The notes under the pieces: generated by a model | What the model was told of the DNA's origin: nothing | What the model saw: only the letters and a program-made list of their open reading frames with translations | Database searches by the model: none | Source: Synechococcus sp. MIT S9220 | Lineage (GTDB): Bacteria; Cyanobacteriota; Cyanobacteriia; PCC-6307; Cyanobiaceae | NCBI RefSeq assembly: GCF_014304815.1 | Contig: NZ_CP047958.1 | Span: forward strand, 806,001 to 870,000 | Reading direction: 5' to 3' | DNA: 64,000 nucleotides | Made by a program: the position numbers and the translations under genes | Shown: positions 33,928 through 44,096 of the stretch, piece by piece | Layout: every line of letters starts with the position of its first letter | Numbering within the stretch: the stretch's first letter is position 1

Positions 33928-34527
33928 TCAGGACTTTGAGCCCCCGCGCAAGCTGGTCCAGAGATCATTCACGTTTGCCGAAATCTTTTTCCGCTCTTCT
34001 GCGCGGATCAAGCGAGTGGCTGCAAACCAGACGGCATAAAAGGTGCCGACCAGCTGAAACAGTCGAGGAGCCAGTGGAACCGTGGCGATGGCGTCGAGGA
34101 TTCCTCCATAGATCCTCATCGTCAAGATGACGACAATCAGTCCGCCGAGCAGAAAGAGAGGCTGGCGGAGGCTCTGCCATTGATCTTGAAGGTTGTTGGC
34201 CTCAAAGAACTGCTTGATGCGGTTGGACAGCAGATCCCATTCGCCGCCGTCTTCTTCGCTGCTGTCTGCAGATGCCTGAGCTGGAACGCTGATGCGTTCT
34301 GCGATCGACGGTGAGGCTGGCGCTGTGACGGGTTGTTCGGCCGGTTCTGGAGCCACTGGTGTCTCAGCAGCAGTTGCCTCAGCAGCAGTTGCCTCAACAG
34401 CAGTTGTCTCAACAGCTGGGATGGGCTCCTGCTCGACTCCTCGGTCCGTGATGTCGCCCTGAGCTGAAAGATCCGGATTGATGGATTCGGCAGGAGCTTG
34501 CTTTTCGGAGGGCTTGTCGGACGACAT
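33928..34527 (-). CDS. CAAD-domain (CURT1-like) thylakoid protein
   Basis: 199 residues from ATG 34527 (frame open 34 codons upstream). The N-terminal ~95 residues are low-complexity, Pro/Ala/Glu-rich, with a tandem 15-nt repeat (see 34361-34416). Residues ~115-199 are the CAAD domain: amphipathic helix (LLSNRIKQFFEANNL), two membrane helices (LFLLGGLIVVILTMRIYGGIL and LFQLVGTFYAVWFAATRLI) and a C-terminal amphipathic helix. CURVATURE THYLAKOID 1 proteins of plants and cyanobacteria bend thylakoid membranes. Divergent from gyrA. Confidence 0.87.
   Translation of the reverse strand: MSSDKPSEKQAPAESINPDLSAQGDITDRGVEQEPIPAVETTAVEATAAEATAAETPVAPEPAEQPVTAPASPSIAERISVPAQASADSSEEDGGEWDLLSNRIKQFFEANNLQDQWQSLRQPLFLLGGLIVVILTMRIYGGILDAIATVPLAPRLFQLVGTFYAVWFAATRLIRAEERKKISANVNDLWTSLRGGSKS
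34361..34416 (+). repeat. 15-nt tandem repeat inside the CAAD-protein gene
   Basis: Three full copies and one partial copy of a 15-nt unit of the form GYCTCARCAGCAGTT (starts 34361, 34376, 34391, 34406), encoding an Ala/Glu/Thr-rich pentapeptide repeat (VEATA-like) in the N-terminal disordered part. Replication slippage here would change linker length in frame. Confidence 0.8.
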
Positions 34528-34666
34528 CAACTTCAGTCCATGTGGCGAGGCCAAAGGGTAAGGGCCTGATCCGTGATTGATCCCACACAGACAGCAAAAG
34601 GTGACGCACCTGGTGTCATCCGATCGCACATCCGCGATAAACTAGTAAGCGATCTACAGGTCTTGT

Positions 34667-37300
34667 ATGGCGGATTCAGTGGGGCCCGGCAGCGGCGGTC
34701 CCGGCGATTCCGACGATCGGATCATCCAGACGGACCTGCGCAACGAAATGTCGCGCTCGTACCTCGAGTACGCGATGAGCGTGATCGTCGGCAGAGCTCT
34801 GCCTGACGCCCGTGATGGTCTCAAACCTGTCCATCGCAGGATTCTCTATGCGATGTATGAGCTGGGTCTCACCAGCGACCGTCCTTACCGCAAGTGCGCG
34901 CGTGTGGTGGGTGAAGTGCTCGGCAAATATCACCCCCACGGGGATACAGCCGTCTACGACGCACTGGTGCGGATGGCCCAGAGCTTCTCCATGTCGATGC
35001 CCTTGATCGACGGGCATGGCAATTTCGGCTCGGTGGACAATGATCCGCCAGCCGCCATGCGATACACCGAATCGCGGTTGCAGGCACTCACCACCGACTC
35101 CCTGCTCGAAGACATCGAGGCGGAGACCGTCGATTTCATTGACAACTTCGACGGTTCGCAGCAAGAGCCCACGGTTCTGCCATCACGGATCCCTCAGCTG
35201 CTGCTCAACGGCTCGGCAGGAATCGCCGTGGGCATGGCGACCAATATCCCTCCTCATAACCTGGGAGAGCTGATCGCTGGTCTTCTGGCCCTGATCGAGA
35301 ACCCTGAGATCGGCGATCCCGAGCTGATGGCCCTGATCCCAGGCCCGGATTTTCCGACCGGAGGCCAGATCCTGGGTCGCACTGGAATCAAGGAGACCTA
35401 TCTCAGTGGTCGCGGCTCGGTGACGATGCGCGGCGTGGCCGGGATCGAAACACTCGAGGTACCCGGCCGTCCTGATCGCGATGCCGTGATCATTACCGAA
35501 CTCCCTTATCAGACCAACAAAGCAGCGCTGATTGAGCGCATCGCCGAGATGGTCAACGACAAGAAACTGGAGGGGATTTCCGATATCCGTGATGAAAGCG
35601 ATCGCGACGGCATGCGCATCGTTGTGGAGCTTCGCCGCGATGCTTATCCGCAGGTGGTGCTGAACAACCTCTACAAGCTCACGCCTCTGCAGAGCAATTT
35701 CAGCGCTTACATGCTCGCCCTTGTGAACGGTGAGCCAATCCTGCTCACCCTGCGCAAGATGCTCGAGGTGTTCCTCGACTTCAGGGTCGAGACGATCGAG
35801 CGCCGTACGCGTTACTTGCTGCGAAAGGCAGAGGAACGTGATCACATCCTGCTGGGTCTGCTGCTGGCCCTCGACCAGCTCGATCCGATCATCGCCCTGA
35901 TCAGGGCTGCCCCCGACACCGCCACAGCGCGTCAGCAGCTGCAGGACCGTCATGGTTTGAGCGATGTTCAGGCGGACGCGATCCTGCAAATGCAGCTGCG
36001 GAGACTCACTGCGCTTGAAGCCGACAAGATTCGCTTAGAGCATGAGGATCTGGTCGCCAAGATCGCCGATTACAAAGACATTCTCGGTCGTCGTGAGCGG
36101 GTCTTCGGTCTGATCAAGGACGAACTCCATCAGCTCAACGAGCGTCATGCCGTGCCGCGTCGCACGGAGATTCTCGACCTTGGTGGCGGCCTCGAAGACA
36201 TCGATTTGATCGCGAACGAGCGGTCAGTCGTGCTGGTGACCGAAACGGGTTATCTCAAGCGGATGCCGGTGAGTGAATTTGAAGCCACCAGTCGCGGTAC
36301 CCGCGGTAAGGCCGGCACCAGAAGCCAGGGTGAAGATGCGGTGAAGCTGTTCATCGGCTGCAACGACCACGACACCCTGTTGTTGTTCAGCGACCGAGGT
36401 GTGTCGTATGCCCTGCCGGCGTATCGCGTGCCTCAGTGCAGCCGAACGGCCAAGGGAACACCTGTGGTGCAGTTGCTGCCCATTCCCAGGGAGGAGGCGA
36501 TCACTTCTCTGCTGGCGGTGTCTGAGTTCAATGACGACACCGATCTGTTGATGCTGACCCAGGGGGGATTCATCAAACGAACCCGGCTGTCGGCGTTCAG
36601 CAACATCCGCTCCAACGGTCTGATCGCCATCGGTCTTGAGGATGGTGATGCGCTCACCTGGGTACGGCTCTCCGTGCCCGGAGACAGCGTGCTCATCGGC
36701 TCGAAAGCTGGAATGACCATTCATTTCCGCCTCAGCGACGATGAACTGCGCCCTCTGGGCCGCACCGCCCGTGGTGTTCGCTCGATGAATCTGCGCTCAG
36801 GAGATGAACTGGTGAGCATGGATGTGCTGCCTGTGGAGCTGGCCGATCAGATCGCTGCAAGCTCCGACGACGGTGATGACGAAGGCACCCCAGCCAGTGA
36901 GGGTCCCTGGGTCCTCGTGGCCTCGGCAGCGGGCCTTGGCAAGAGAGTGCCGGTGACGCAATTCCGTCTGCAGAAGCGAGCTGGAATGGGTCTTAGGGCC
37001 ATGAAATTCCGCACCGATGCTGATCAGCTGGTGGGTCTGAGTGTTCTTGGAGCCGGTGAAGAGTTACTGCTGGTGAGTGAAAAAGGGGTGATCGTCAGAA
37101 CCAGTGCTGATGCCATTCCTCAGCAATCACGAGCAGCCACGGGCGTTCGCCTTCAGAAGCTCGACAAGGGTGATCACCTCCTCAAGGTCGTGTTGGTTCC
37201 ACCGGAAGCCGAGTCGCATGAGCTTGATGACGCCTCAGCCGACTCTGATTCCAGTGAGGCTGGCGAGGTCAATGCTGAGAGTGCGCCTGCGGATAGCTGA
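34667..37300 (+). CDS. gyrA: DNA gyrase subunit A
   Basis: 877 residues. The breakage-reunion domain carries the catalytic tyrosine in [10 protein letters not shown] (~Tyr133), the quinolone-region [20 protein letters not shown], and the [20 protein letters not shown] stretch. The C-terminal beta-pinwheel has GyrA-box-like [14 protein letters not shown] (~residue 540), [10 protein letters not shown] and repeats, needed for DNA wrapping and negative supercoiling. The tail (~845-877) is acidic and low complexity. ATG start; crtL follows 2 nt after the stop. Confidence 0.97.
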   Translation: MADSVGPGSGGPGDSDDRIIQTDLRNEMSRSYLEYAMSVIVGRALPDARDGLKPVHRRILYAMYELGLTSDRPYRKCARVVGEVLGKYHPHGDTAVYDALVRMAQSFSMSMPLIDGHGNFGSVDNDPPAAMRYTESRLQALTTDSLLEDIEAETVDFIDNFDGSQQEPTVLPSRIPQLLLNGSAGIAVGMATNIPPHNLGELIAGLLALIENPEIGDPELMALIPGPDFPTGGQILGRTGIKETYLSGRGSVTMRGVAGIETLEVPGRPDRDAVIITELPYQTNKAALIERIAEMVNDKKLEGISDIRDESDRDGMRIVVELRRDAYPQVVLNNLYKLTPLQSNFSAYMLALVNGEPILLTLRKMLEVFLDFRVETIERRTRYLLRKAEERDHILLGLLLALDQLDPIIALIRAAPDTATARQQLQDRHGLSDVQADAILQMQLRRLTALEADKIRLEHEDLVAKIADYKDILGRRERVFGLIKDELHQLNERHAVPRRTEILDLGGGLEDIDLIANERSVVLVTETGYLKRMPVSEFEATSRGTRGKAGTRSQGEDAVKLFIGCNDHDTLLLFSDRGVSYALPAYRVPQCSRTAKGTPVVQLLPIPREEAITSLLAVSEFNDDTDLLMLTQGGFIKRTRLSAFSNIRSNGLIAIGLEDGDALTWVRLSVPGDSVLIGSKAGMTIHFRLSDDELRPLGRTARGVRSMNLRSGDELVSMDVLPVELADQIAASSDDGDDEGTPASEGPWVLVASAAGLGKRVPVTQFRLQKRAGMGLRAMKFRTDADQLVGLSVLGAGEELLLVSEKGVIVRTSADAIPQQSRAATGVRLQKLDKGDHLLKVVLVPPEAESHELDDASADSDSSEAGEVNAESAPADS

Positions 37301-37302
37301 CC

Positions 37303-38547
37303 TTGGCTCGCTGCGCTGATGTGCTGGTGATTGGCGGCGGTCCAGCCGCCCTCTGCATTGCTTCCGAGCTTCACCAGCGCGGAGTTGCTGTGGAGGGCAT
37401 TGCTCTCGAGCCCGTGGATGCAGCATGGCCCAACACCTACGGAATCTGGGTCGATGAGTTGAAAGTCCTCGACCTTGAGGATCTGATTGAGCATCGCTGG
37501 AGCGACACGGTCAGTTATTTCGGTGAAGGCGGCACAACGGCTCAGGATCAGAGCCATGCTCACGGGATCGACTACGGCTTGTTCGATCGGGCTGCCCTGC
37601 AGCGCTATTGGCTCGATCGGGCTCAAGGGGTGACTTGGCATCAGGGCAGTGCTGAAGGGGTAGAGGCTGGCCCTGCGATTACCACGGTGACTTGTTCATC
37701 CGGCGAAACGATGCAAGCGCGTTTGGTGATCGATGCCTCCGGCTCGCGTACGCCACACATTCGCCGTCCTGATCAGGGGCCGGTGGCGGGTCAAGCGGCC
37801 TATGGCGTGGTGGGTCGTTTCTCTATGCCGCCGATTGAACCGGGCCGCTTTGTGTTGATGGACTATCGCTGTGATCACCTCAGCGGCGAGCAGCGCCTCG
37901 AACCACCCACATTTCTCTATGCAATGGATCTGGGCGATGGGGTGTTTTTTGTGGAGGAAACCTCGCTCGCCTTGGCACCCGGCGTTCCTTACGACCTGCT
38001 CAAGCGGCGGCTGCAACAACGACTTGATCGTCGGGGAGTTCAGATCACCGAGGTGATCCATGAGGAGTTCTGCCTGTTTCCCATGAATCTGCCGCTGCCC
38101 GATCGTAGCCAGCCGGTGCTGGCCTTTGGTGGTGCGGCGAGCATGGTGCATCCGGCATCGGGCTACATGGTGGGCTCGCTGTTGCGTCGTGCTCCAGGGC
38201 TGGCTGAAGCTCTGGCGGCCGCTCTGGCCGACCCGTCGCTTGGATCAGTCGATCTTGCCCGGCGAGGCTGGCAGGCGCTCTGGCCAATGGAGCTGGTGCT
38301 GCGCCATCAGCTCTATCAATTCGGGCTCGGTCGTTTGATGGGATTCAACGAAAGGCTGCTTCGGACCCATTTCTCCACTTTTTTCTCCCTGGCAAGAGAA
38401 GACTGGTTCGGCTTTCTGACCAACACCCTGCCGCTGCCACGCCTGATGGGCGTGATGTTGCGACTGTTTGCCCTGTCCCCGTGGGAACTCAGGCGAGGTC
38501 TTGTGCTGGGAGCCGCGCAGCGGCAGGCTCCAGCCTTCAGGCGTTAA
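37303..38547 (+). CDS. crtL: lycopene beta-cyclase (CrtL type)
   Basis: 414 residues from a TTG start. An FAD-binding Rossmann motif, VLVIGGGPAALCIASELHQR, is at the N-terminus; the typical lycopene-cyclase segments PNTYGIWVDEL, IDYGLFDRAAL, RLVIDASGSRTP and ASMVHPASGYMVG follow. It closes the ends of lycopene to beta-ionone rings, giving beta-carotene and, further on, zeaxanthin. It lies 2 nt after gyrA, so it is probably read as a downstream operon gene, and converges with the GH57 gene with an 11-nt overlap. Confidence 0.93.
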   Translation: MARCADVLVIGGGPAALCIASELHQRGVAVEGIALEPVDAAWPNTYGIWVDELKVLDLEDLIEHRWSDTVSYFGEGGTTAQDQSHAHGIDYGLFDRAALQRYWLDRAQGVTWHQGSAEGVEAGPAITTVTCSSGETMQARLVIDASGSRTPHIRRPDQGPVAGQAAYGVVGRFSMPPIEPGRFVLMDYRCDHLSGEQRLEPPTFLYAMDLGDGVFFVEETSLALAPGVPYDLLKRRLQQRLDRRGVQITEVIHEEFCLFPMNLPLPDRSQPVLAFGGAASMVHPASGYMVGSLLRRAPGLAEALAAALADPSLGSVDLARRGWQALWPMELVLRHQLYQFGLGRLMGFNERLLRTHFSTFFSLAREDWFGFLTNTLPLPRLMGVMLRLFALSPWELRRGLVLGAAQRQAPAFRR

Positions 38548-40105
38548 TGCGGCTCCAGTCAGCCGGCTGAATCAAGGGGAAGAGTGCGTCTTCCTCCTCC
38601 AGCTCTTCCAGCCATCCCTCCGGTAGTTGCTCCCGTCGCTCGATTGCGGCGATCAAGCGCCAGAAGCGTTCGAGGTGACGCTCAATGCGCTCTCGGGCCA
38701 GTTCCGTTGTGGTGCCTGCCCTGAGAATGAAACTCCAGTCCGAAGACTGAGCTAGCAGCAGTTCCCGCCCGGCCTGATGCAATAGACGAAGATCCAGTTC
38801 GCTGCCAACACCGCGGCTGCAGCGATCCACCATGACTCGACCTGCTCGGCTCCATTCAGGAATGATCCAGGCGTTGGTCTCGTTGAGCCAATAATCGTGA
38901 AAGCCACCCCTACCCCAGCTGGAGGGGCAGGGATCGCACATCTGAAGATTCGGTTGAGCGTTCAGCACACCACGCAGGCTGGTGAATCGGATGTTCTGTA
39001 CTGGTGCCTGTCGAAACAGTTCGGCCAAAAACCCTGGACCTTCAAACCACCAGTGGCCGAAAAGCTCGGCATCAAAGGGAGCAACGAGCAGAGGTTCGAT
39101 GGCCATCCCGTCGCTGAGCTTGTCGAGCTGCCGCCGACGGCCCTCCAGAAAATGCTGGGCATGGTCACGGGTGCGCGCTAGAGCCCGTTCGGGCTGATAG
39201 GGCTGCTTGCCATCCAGGCCGCCTGCAGGATCGCTGACGCGGTGCAATTTCAGTCCCAACGGACGCTGGGCTGGCAGACCCATGGCTTCAATCTGTTCTG
39301 CTGGCAAATCCCAACCCAGATCTCGGTGAAATTCCCGATACCAGGGATCGCCTGGATAGCCATCCTTTGCTGACCAGACTGGAAGAGTGGCATCACTGTC
39401 GCGACCGAAGAAGGCCACTCCCTGACGGCTCACAATCGGCGCATACACCCCATAACGCGGGCGGGGTTGGGCATGCAGAAGTCCGTGGCCATCGAGAACG
39501 GCGTAGCGCAGTCCTGCATCGCGCATCCAGCGATCCAGTCCTTCGTAGTAAGCGCATTCGGGCAGCCAGATGCCAAGAGGCCTTTCTCCCAGCAATCTGT
39601 GGTGCTCTCTAACGGCAGTTCGCAACTGAGCACGCACAACCTCTGGGTGCTCTCTCAGCAGAGGTAAATACCCATGGGTCGCACCACAGGTGAGCAGATC
39701 GAGAACGCCCTGGCGCTGGAGTTCTGAGAAGCGCGGAATCAGGTTGCCATCACAGCGATGCCAGGCTGCGAGGTGGCGCTGGAAGCTGCTGGTTAGATGC
39801 TCCGCTGCTGCTCGTCGGTCAGCCGGGGCATGCTGCAACAGGTTGAGTCGCGCTTGAATCCAGGCGGGAAAACGCTGTCTGAGAGTGGGATCCGCGAGGA
39901 GTGACAGCAGGGTCGGCGACAGCCCCATGGTCAGCTGTGGGCTCTGCTTCGGATCGGCAGCAGCTCGCTCGAGCGTCTCCAGCAGGGGCAGATAGCACTC
40001 GATCAGAGCCTGGAAGAACCAGTCCTCTTCAAGCGAGTGAGCTTCTGCGCCCCGGACGAACGGCAGATGGGCGTGCAGAACAAGAGCCAGTGCCCCGTTG
40101 GCCAC
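38537..40105 (-). CDS. GH57 1,4-alpha-glucan branching enzyme (DUF1957)
   Basis: 522 residues from a GTG start. GH57 family: N-terminal LALVLHAHLPFVRGAEAHSLEEDWFF, a nucleophile glutamate in GIWLPECAYYEGLDRW and the acid/base aspartate in LLVAPFDAELFGHWWFEGPGFL, followed by the DUF1957 helical domain (~430-522). Such enzymes make the alpha-1,6 branches of glycogen in many bacteria, in addition to GH13 GlgB. The stop lies inside the end of crtL on the opposite strand. Confidence 0.9.
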   Translation of the reverse strand: MANGALALVLHAHLPFVRGAEAHSLEEDWFFQALIECYLPLLETLERAAADPKQSPQLTMGLSPTLLSLLADPTLRQRFPAWIQARLNLLQHAPADRRAAAEHLTSSFQRHLAAWHRCDGNLIPRFSELQRQGVLDLLTCGATHGYLPLLREHPEVVRAQLRTAVREHHRLLGERPLGIWLPECAYYEGLDRWMRDAGLRYAVLDGHGLLHAQPRPRYGVYAPIVSRQGVAFFGRDSDATLPVWSAKDGYPGDPWYREFHRDLGWDLPAEQIEAMGLPAQRPLGLKLHRVSDPAGGLDGKQPYQPERALARTRDHAQHFLEGRRRQLDKLSDGMAIEPLLVAPFDAELFGHWWFEGPGFLAELFRQAPVQNIRFTSLRGVLNAQPNLQMCDPCPSSWGRGGFHDYWLNETNAWIIPEWSRAGRVMVDRCSRGVGSELDLRLLHQAGRELLLAQSSDWSFILRAGTTTELARERIERHLERFWRLIAAIERREQLPEGWLEELEEEDALFPLIQPADWSRINA

Positions 40106-40234
40106 TTTTCCGTCCCATCAATCGTGTGAATGTACCGGGATTCCGGGCGGGTTCTACAAGATTGCCACTGGCTGACTCGCTTAGAGTGGGCTTACCCATA
40201 GTCATTCCGACTAAATCGCGTCGAGGCTTTTGCC

Positions 40235-41857
40235 ATGGCCCACGACCCAGGCCGCGTTTTGATCTTCGACACCACCCTCAGGGATGGTGAACAATCACCG
40301 GGTGCCAGTCTCAACCTGGAGGAGAAACTGGCGATCGCGCAGCAGCTGGCCAGACTGGGCGTCGATGTGATTGAAGCGGGTTTTCCCTTTGCGAGCCCTG
40401 GGGACTTCGCAGCTGTCCAGCGCATTGCCCAGCAGGTCGGTGGAGAACACGGGCCAGTGATCTGCGGGCTGTCGCGGGCGTCGAAAGGCGACATCAAGGC
40501 CTGCGCGGAAGCGGTGGCTCCGGCACCACGGAGACGGATTCACACGTTCATCGCAACCAGCGATATTCACCTTGAGCACAAGCTGCGCAAAAGTCGTAAG
40601 GAGGTGCTGGCCATCGTCCCGGACATGGTGGCTTACGCCCATTCCCTGGTCGATGACGTTGAGTTCTCCTGCGAAGACGCAGGACGCAGTGACCCTGAAT
40701 TTCTTTACGAAGTCATTGAGGCAGCGATCGCTGCCGGCGCCACCACCATCAATATTCCTGACACGGTCGGTTACACCACTCCAACTGAGTTCGGAGAGCT
40801 GATCGCGGGCATTGATCGTCATGTTCCCAACATGGGCGAGGCGGTGTTGTCCGTTCATGGACACAACGATCTTGGTCTTGCCGTCGCCAACTTTCTGGAG
40901 GCTGTCAAGAACGGTGCGCGACAGCTCGAATGCACGATCAATGGCATTGGTGAGCGAGCCGGTAATGCTGCTCTTGAGGAACTGGTCATGGCGTTGCATG
41001 TGCGCCGCCGTTATTTCAATCCCTTCTTTGGCCGAGATGCGGACTCACCGACTCCACTCACGGCGGTGCGCACTGAGGAGATCACCAAAACCTCACGTCT
41101 GGTTTCCAATCTCACCGGCATGGTGGTGCAGCCCAACAAGGCGATCGTGGGCGCGAACGCTTTTGCCCATGAATCGGGGATCCACCAGGACGGTGTTCTC
41201 AAGAACCGGCTGACTTACGAAATTGTCGACGCCCGCACGGTCGGGCTCAGTGATAACCGCATTTCCCTTGGCAAGCTCAGTGGTCGCAGTGCGGTTCGAG
41301 CGCGTCTGGAAGAGTTGGGCTACGACCTCAGCCGTGAGGATCTCGATGATGCCTTCGCTCGCTTCAAGGACCTTGCCGATCGCAAGCGCGAAATCACCGA
41401 TCGTGACCTTGAAGCCATTGTCAGTGAGCAGGTTCAGCAGCCGGAGGCTCGCTATCAGCTGAAGCTGGTGCAGGTGAGTTGCGGCAGCAGCCTCAGCCCT
41501 ACCGCCACGGTCACCTTGGCGGATGAGGATGGCAAGGAGCAGACCATGGCATCCATCGGCACTGGTCCAGTCGATGCCGTGTGCCAAGCACTCAACGGTC
41601 TGGCCGGTGTGCCCAACGAACTGGTGGAGTTCTCCGTGAAATCTGTGACTGAAGGCATTGATGCCATCGGTGAGGTGACCATCAGGCTGCGCCGCGATGG
41701 TGAGTTGTATTCAGGCCATTCCGCCGATACGGACGTGGTTGTGGCTGCGGCTCAGGCCTTCGTTAATGCTCTGAATCGTCTGGTTGCTGGGTCTGCACAA
41801 CCGGCCTTGCATCCCCAGAGGGACACCGCTCCTCTGGATGCCCGCCCCACCCTCTGA
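40235..41857 (+). CDS. leuA: 2-isopropylmalate synthase
   Basis: 540 residues. The DRE-TIM motif is [16 protein letters not shown] near the start; the metal-binding [17 protein letters not shown] and [16 protein letters not shown] are present, and the C-terminal LeuA regulatory domain (~400-520, [14 protein letters not shown]) confers leucine feedback. It catalyses the first committed step of leucine synthesis. No leader peptide with leucine codons is evident in the 129-nt upstream region. The MalG-type permease gene follows after 4 nt. Confidence 0.97.
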   Translation: MAHDPGRVLIFDTTLRDGEQSPGASLNLEEKLAIAQQLARLGVDVIEAGFPFASPGDFAAVQRIAQQVGGEHGPVICGLSRASKGDIKACAEAVAPAPRRRIHTFIATSDIHLEHKLRKSRKEVLAIVPDMVAYAHSLVDDVEFSCEDAGRSDPEFLYEVIEAAIAAGATTINIPDTVGYTTPTEFGELIAGIDRHVPNMGEAVLSVHGHNDLGLAVANFLEAVKNGARQLECTINGIGERAGNAALEELVMALHVRRRYFNPFFGRDADSPTPLTAVRTEEITKTSRLVSNLTGMVVQPNKAIVGANAFAHESGIHQDGVLKNRLTYEIVDARTVGLSDNRISLGKLSGRSAVRARLEELGYDLSREDLDDAFARFKDLADRKREITDRDLEAIVSEQVQQPEARYQLKLVQVSCGSSLSPTATVTLADEDGKEQTMASIGTGPVDAVCQALNGLAGVPNELVEFSVKSVTEGIDAIGEVTIRLRRDGELYSGHSADTDVVVAAAQAFVNALNRLVAGSAQPALHPQRDTAPLDARPTL

Positions 41858-41861
41858 TCTG

Positions 41862-42722
41862 ATGCAGTCCTCCGTCACCCGAGACCCAGCTAGCAAAGCT
41901 GGGCTTCGTGCCGGGGCTTTGCTCCAGCTTCTGATGCTGATTCTGCTGGCACTGTTCGTGCTTGTGCCCCTTCTGTGGTTGGTCAGCACGTCACTGAAGG
42001 GTCCTGCGGAGGATATTTTCACCAGCCCCCCTGCCCTGCTGCCCTCGCAACCCAGTCTTGACGCCTATGGAAGGCTGTTTCGAGACAACCCTCTTGGGCG
42101 TTATCTCTTCAACAGCACCGTGGTCAGCCTGTTGGCTGTGGTGGCCAATCTGCTGTTTTGCTCCCTGGCTGCTTATCCCCTGGCGCGCATGCGCTTCACA
42201 GGGCGTGGATTGGTGCTGGGGCTTGTTGTCGCCACCATCCTGATCCCGTTTCAGGTGGTGATGATCCCCCTTTATCTGCTGATGGTGCAGCTGGGTTTGC
42301 GCAACACCCTGATGGCCCTCGTGATTCCGCAGGCCGCAACCGCCTTCGGCTTGTACCTACTCCGTCAGAGCTTTCTCGGGGTTCCAGCTGAGCTGGAGGA
42401 AGCCGCCCGCATGGATGGCTGCGGCAAGCTCGGCGAGTGGTGGAACGTGATGATCCCAGCTGCGCGAGCTGATCTGATCACCTTGGCCATGTTTGTGTTC
42501 ATCGGAACCTGGAGCGATTTCCTCTGGCCACTTGTGATCCTGGATGATCCTCAGCTGTTCACACTGCCGTTGGGTCTGCAGCAGCTGGCCAGCAGTTTTT
42601 CCCTTGATTGGAGAATTGTGGCCGCAGGATCCGTGGTTTCAATCCTTCCCGTGCTGCTGCTGTTCATCCTTTTGCAGCGCTTCATTCTCCCCAGCGCCAG
42701 CGGCGATGCCGTCAAGGGCTGA
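41862..42722 (+). CDS. carbohydrate ABC transporter permease (MalG type)
   Basis: 286 residues from ATG 41862. Six membrane helices and the EAA loop EEAARMDGCGKLGEWWNVMIP (CUT1-type permease). The first helix is preceded by a short polar lead-in; an ORF start at 41784 would overlap leuA and is not used. The partner permease (MalF), binding protein and ATPase are absent here, so it must work with genes elsewhere (possibly the glucosylglycerol-type osmolyte or sugar importers known in marine Synechococcus; inference). It lies 4 nt after leuA. Confidence 0.9.
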   Translation: MQSSVTRDPASKAGLRAGALLQLLMLILLALFVLVPLLWLVSTSLKGPAEDIFTSPPALLPSQPSLDAYGRLFRDNPLGRYLFNSTVVSLLAVVANLLFCSLAAYPLARMRFTGRGLVLGLVVATILIPFQVVMIPLYLLMVQLGLRNTLMALVIPQAATAFGLYLLRQSFLGVPAELEEAARMDGCGKLGEWWNVMIPAARADLITLAMFVFIGTWSDFLWPLVILDDPQLFTLPLGLQQLASSFSLDWRIVAAGSVVSILPVLLLFILLQRFILPSASGDAVKG

Positions 42723-42738
42723 TGCTTTCCTGTTGAGA

Positions 42739-43119
42739 TCAGGGCTGTTCGGGTGGTGCTGGTTGCTCCATGTCCCGGTTGTCTGGAAGGTCGACATCCG
42801 GATTGGCTGGGAACGGTGCCTGGAGCCTGTTCCAGAGGGCCCGCTCCCGATCACCTGAAGCACGCTGCCAGCTCTCCAGATTTCTGATCTGTCTCTGCAG
42901 CGTTTGTTGTCGAGTCTGCAGAACACCAAGCTGCTGTTCAATCAGCTCGCGGTTTCCTTCTCTGTCACGCAGCTCGACACGTTCGAGTTCCTCGAGCTGC
43001 TTCACCAGATCCTGAACGGTGCGATTTTGTTGTTGCAGAGACTGCCAGAGAACAATGAACAGCACCAGCAGGAATGGAAATCCAGCTGCGGGGATGATGA
43101 TCCAGAGCCGATCGCGCAT
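42739..43119 (-). CDS. membrane-anchored coiled-coil protein
   Basis: 126 residues from ATG 43119 (frame open 27 codons upstream). An N-terminal membrane helix (LWIIIPAAGFPFLLVLFIVLW) followed by a long coiled coil (~25-95, QNRTVQDLVKQLEELERVEL onwards, Gln/Leu/Arg-rich) and a Pro/Asp-rich tail. No family recognised. It might be a scaffold or an envelope protein. Same strand as the secreted protein next to it, 16 nt beyond that gene's stop. Confidence 0.55.
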   Translation of the reverse strand: MRDRLWIIIPAAGFPFLLVLFIVLWQSLQQQNRTVQDLVKQLEELERVELRDREGNRELIEQQLGVLQTRQQTLQRQIRNLESWQRASGDRERALWNRLQAPFPANPDVDLPDNRDMEQPAPPEQP

Positions 43120-43135
43120 TGCTCTCTGGGATGGC

Positions 43136-43612
43136 TCAGTTGCAGCCCTGAACGGAAATGCGGTAGCTGAATCCCGTTGAGTTGGGATCGCTGCCTGCAC
43201 CGATCTTGAAGTTCACCTGGTTGACCTGTTTCCCTTGGGGAACTGTGAATGGTCCGAACTGCTTGCCTGTGCCGATTGGTGGAGTCATGGATTCCTTCAC
43301 CACGCGCAGATTGCTGCCGTCAGTGAATTTCAGGAATGCTTCCACGGGATAAGTTCCGCTGGCTGTGGAGTCGGCTGTGAAGAAAAGCTTGAAGCTGCTG
43401 TAAGGAGCATTGACGGCAAAGTCAGTGTTCCAGTTGGTCCGGCCGATCAGCTTCTCTCTGCTGACCCGTTTTTTAACGATGTTGCTGCTGCCATTGCCTC
43501 CGACAGGGGGAAGGAAGTTGCAACCAGCCTGTGCCGCTGATAAGCCGGCTTCAAGGCTGATCAGGCCAACACTGAGGCCGAGCAGAGCAGTCGTGAAACG
43601 GATGGTCCTCAT
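43136..43612 (-). CDS. secreted beta-sandwich-like protein, unknown function
   Basis: 158 residues from ATG 43612. Signal peptide (TTALLGLSVGLISLEAGLSA), a Cys-Asn-Phe start (AGCNFLPPVGGNG), beta-rich body (SSFKLFFTADSTASGTYPV) and a cysteine as penultimate residue. The first and last cysteines can form a disulfide that ties the ends. No family assigned. The frame is open upstream of the ATG but overlaps the divergent Nif11-like gene. Confidence 0.6.
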   Translation of the reverse strand: MRTIRFTTALLGLSVGLISLEAGLSAAQAGCNFLPPVGGNGSSNIVKKRVSREKLIGRTNWNTDFAVNAPYSSFKLFFTADSTASGTYPVEAFLKFTDGSNLRVVKESMTPPIGTGKQFGPFTVPQGKQVNQVNFKIGAGSDPNSTGFSYRISVQGCN

Positions 43613-43687
43613 GGTCTTCAAAAGTCCTTCGCGATGTCTAGCAATGGTCTGGTGGAATGGGATTGTGATCACTGCACGCTGCTGTTC

Positions 43688-43933
43688 ATGTCTCTTCAGG
43701 ATCTCGATACCCTTCTCCAGCAACGCCTTGAGGAGCAGGAGCTGGCGCAGCGCCTCTCAGAGCCGGTGTCTGTTGAAACCTTGATCGAGCTCGGCCGTGA
43801 GCGCGGCCTTTCAATTACCGAAGATGATGTGATCAACGCTCAGTTAAGAGAGGATTCCGCTGCTCCCTCTGCGGAGCTGCAAAGGCGTATGGCTGATGAG
43901 TCAAGACGCCTCAGGCATTTTATCCAGGGTTGA
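43688..43933 (+). CDS. Nif11-like protein
   Basis: 81 residues from ATG 43688. Helical and similar to the Nif11 leader-peptide family: SLQDLDTLLQQRLEEQELAQ, then VETLIELGRERGLSITEDDV (the GxxITEDD-like part is distinctive). Nif11 domains serve as leaders of lanthipeptide/prochlorosin precursors in marine Synechococcus, but here there is no double-glycine cleavage site and no Cys/Ser/Thr core, so this is probably a stand-alone Nif11 protein. No modifying enzyme is nearby. Confidence 0.65.
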   Translation: MSLQDLDTLLQQRLEEQELAQRLSEPVSVETLIELGRERGLSITEDDVINAQLREDSAAPSAELQRRMADESRRLRHFIQG

Positions 43934-44096
43934 CTGAAGAGCAGATTGCGGTCTCATTTTTGTGTGCAAAATATATGCGTGCCGTTCTGAATCGCGGTGT
44001 TGAAGACACTTGAATTGGTCTAGAACAAGTCATTCAGACGACGAACTGAGTGAGTGAGGTCGCCGTATCTTGTCTCTATCTTGTTTTCAGCCACAT

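Noticed and set aside
35183-35989. 268-aa minus-strand ORF
   Set aside because: Antisense within gyrA with no recognisable motif.
40295-40999. 234-aa minus-strand ORF
   Set aside because: Antisense to leuA.
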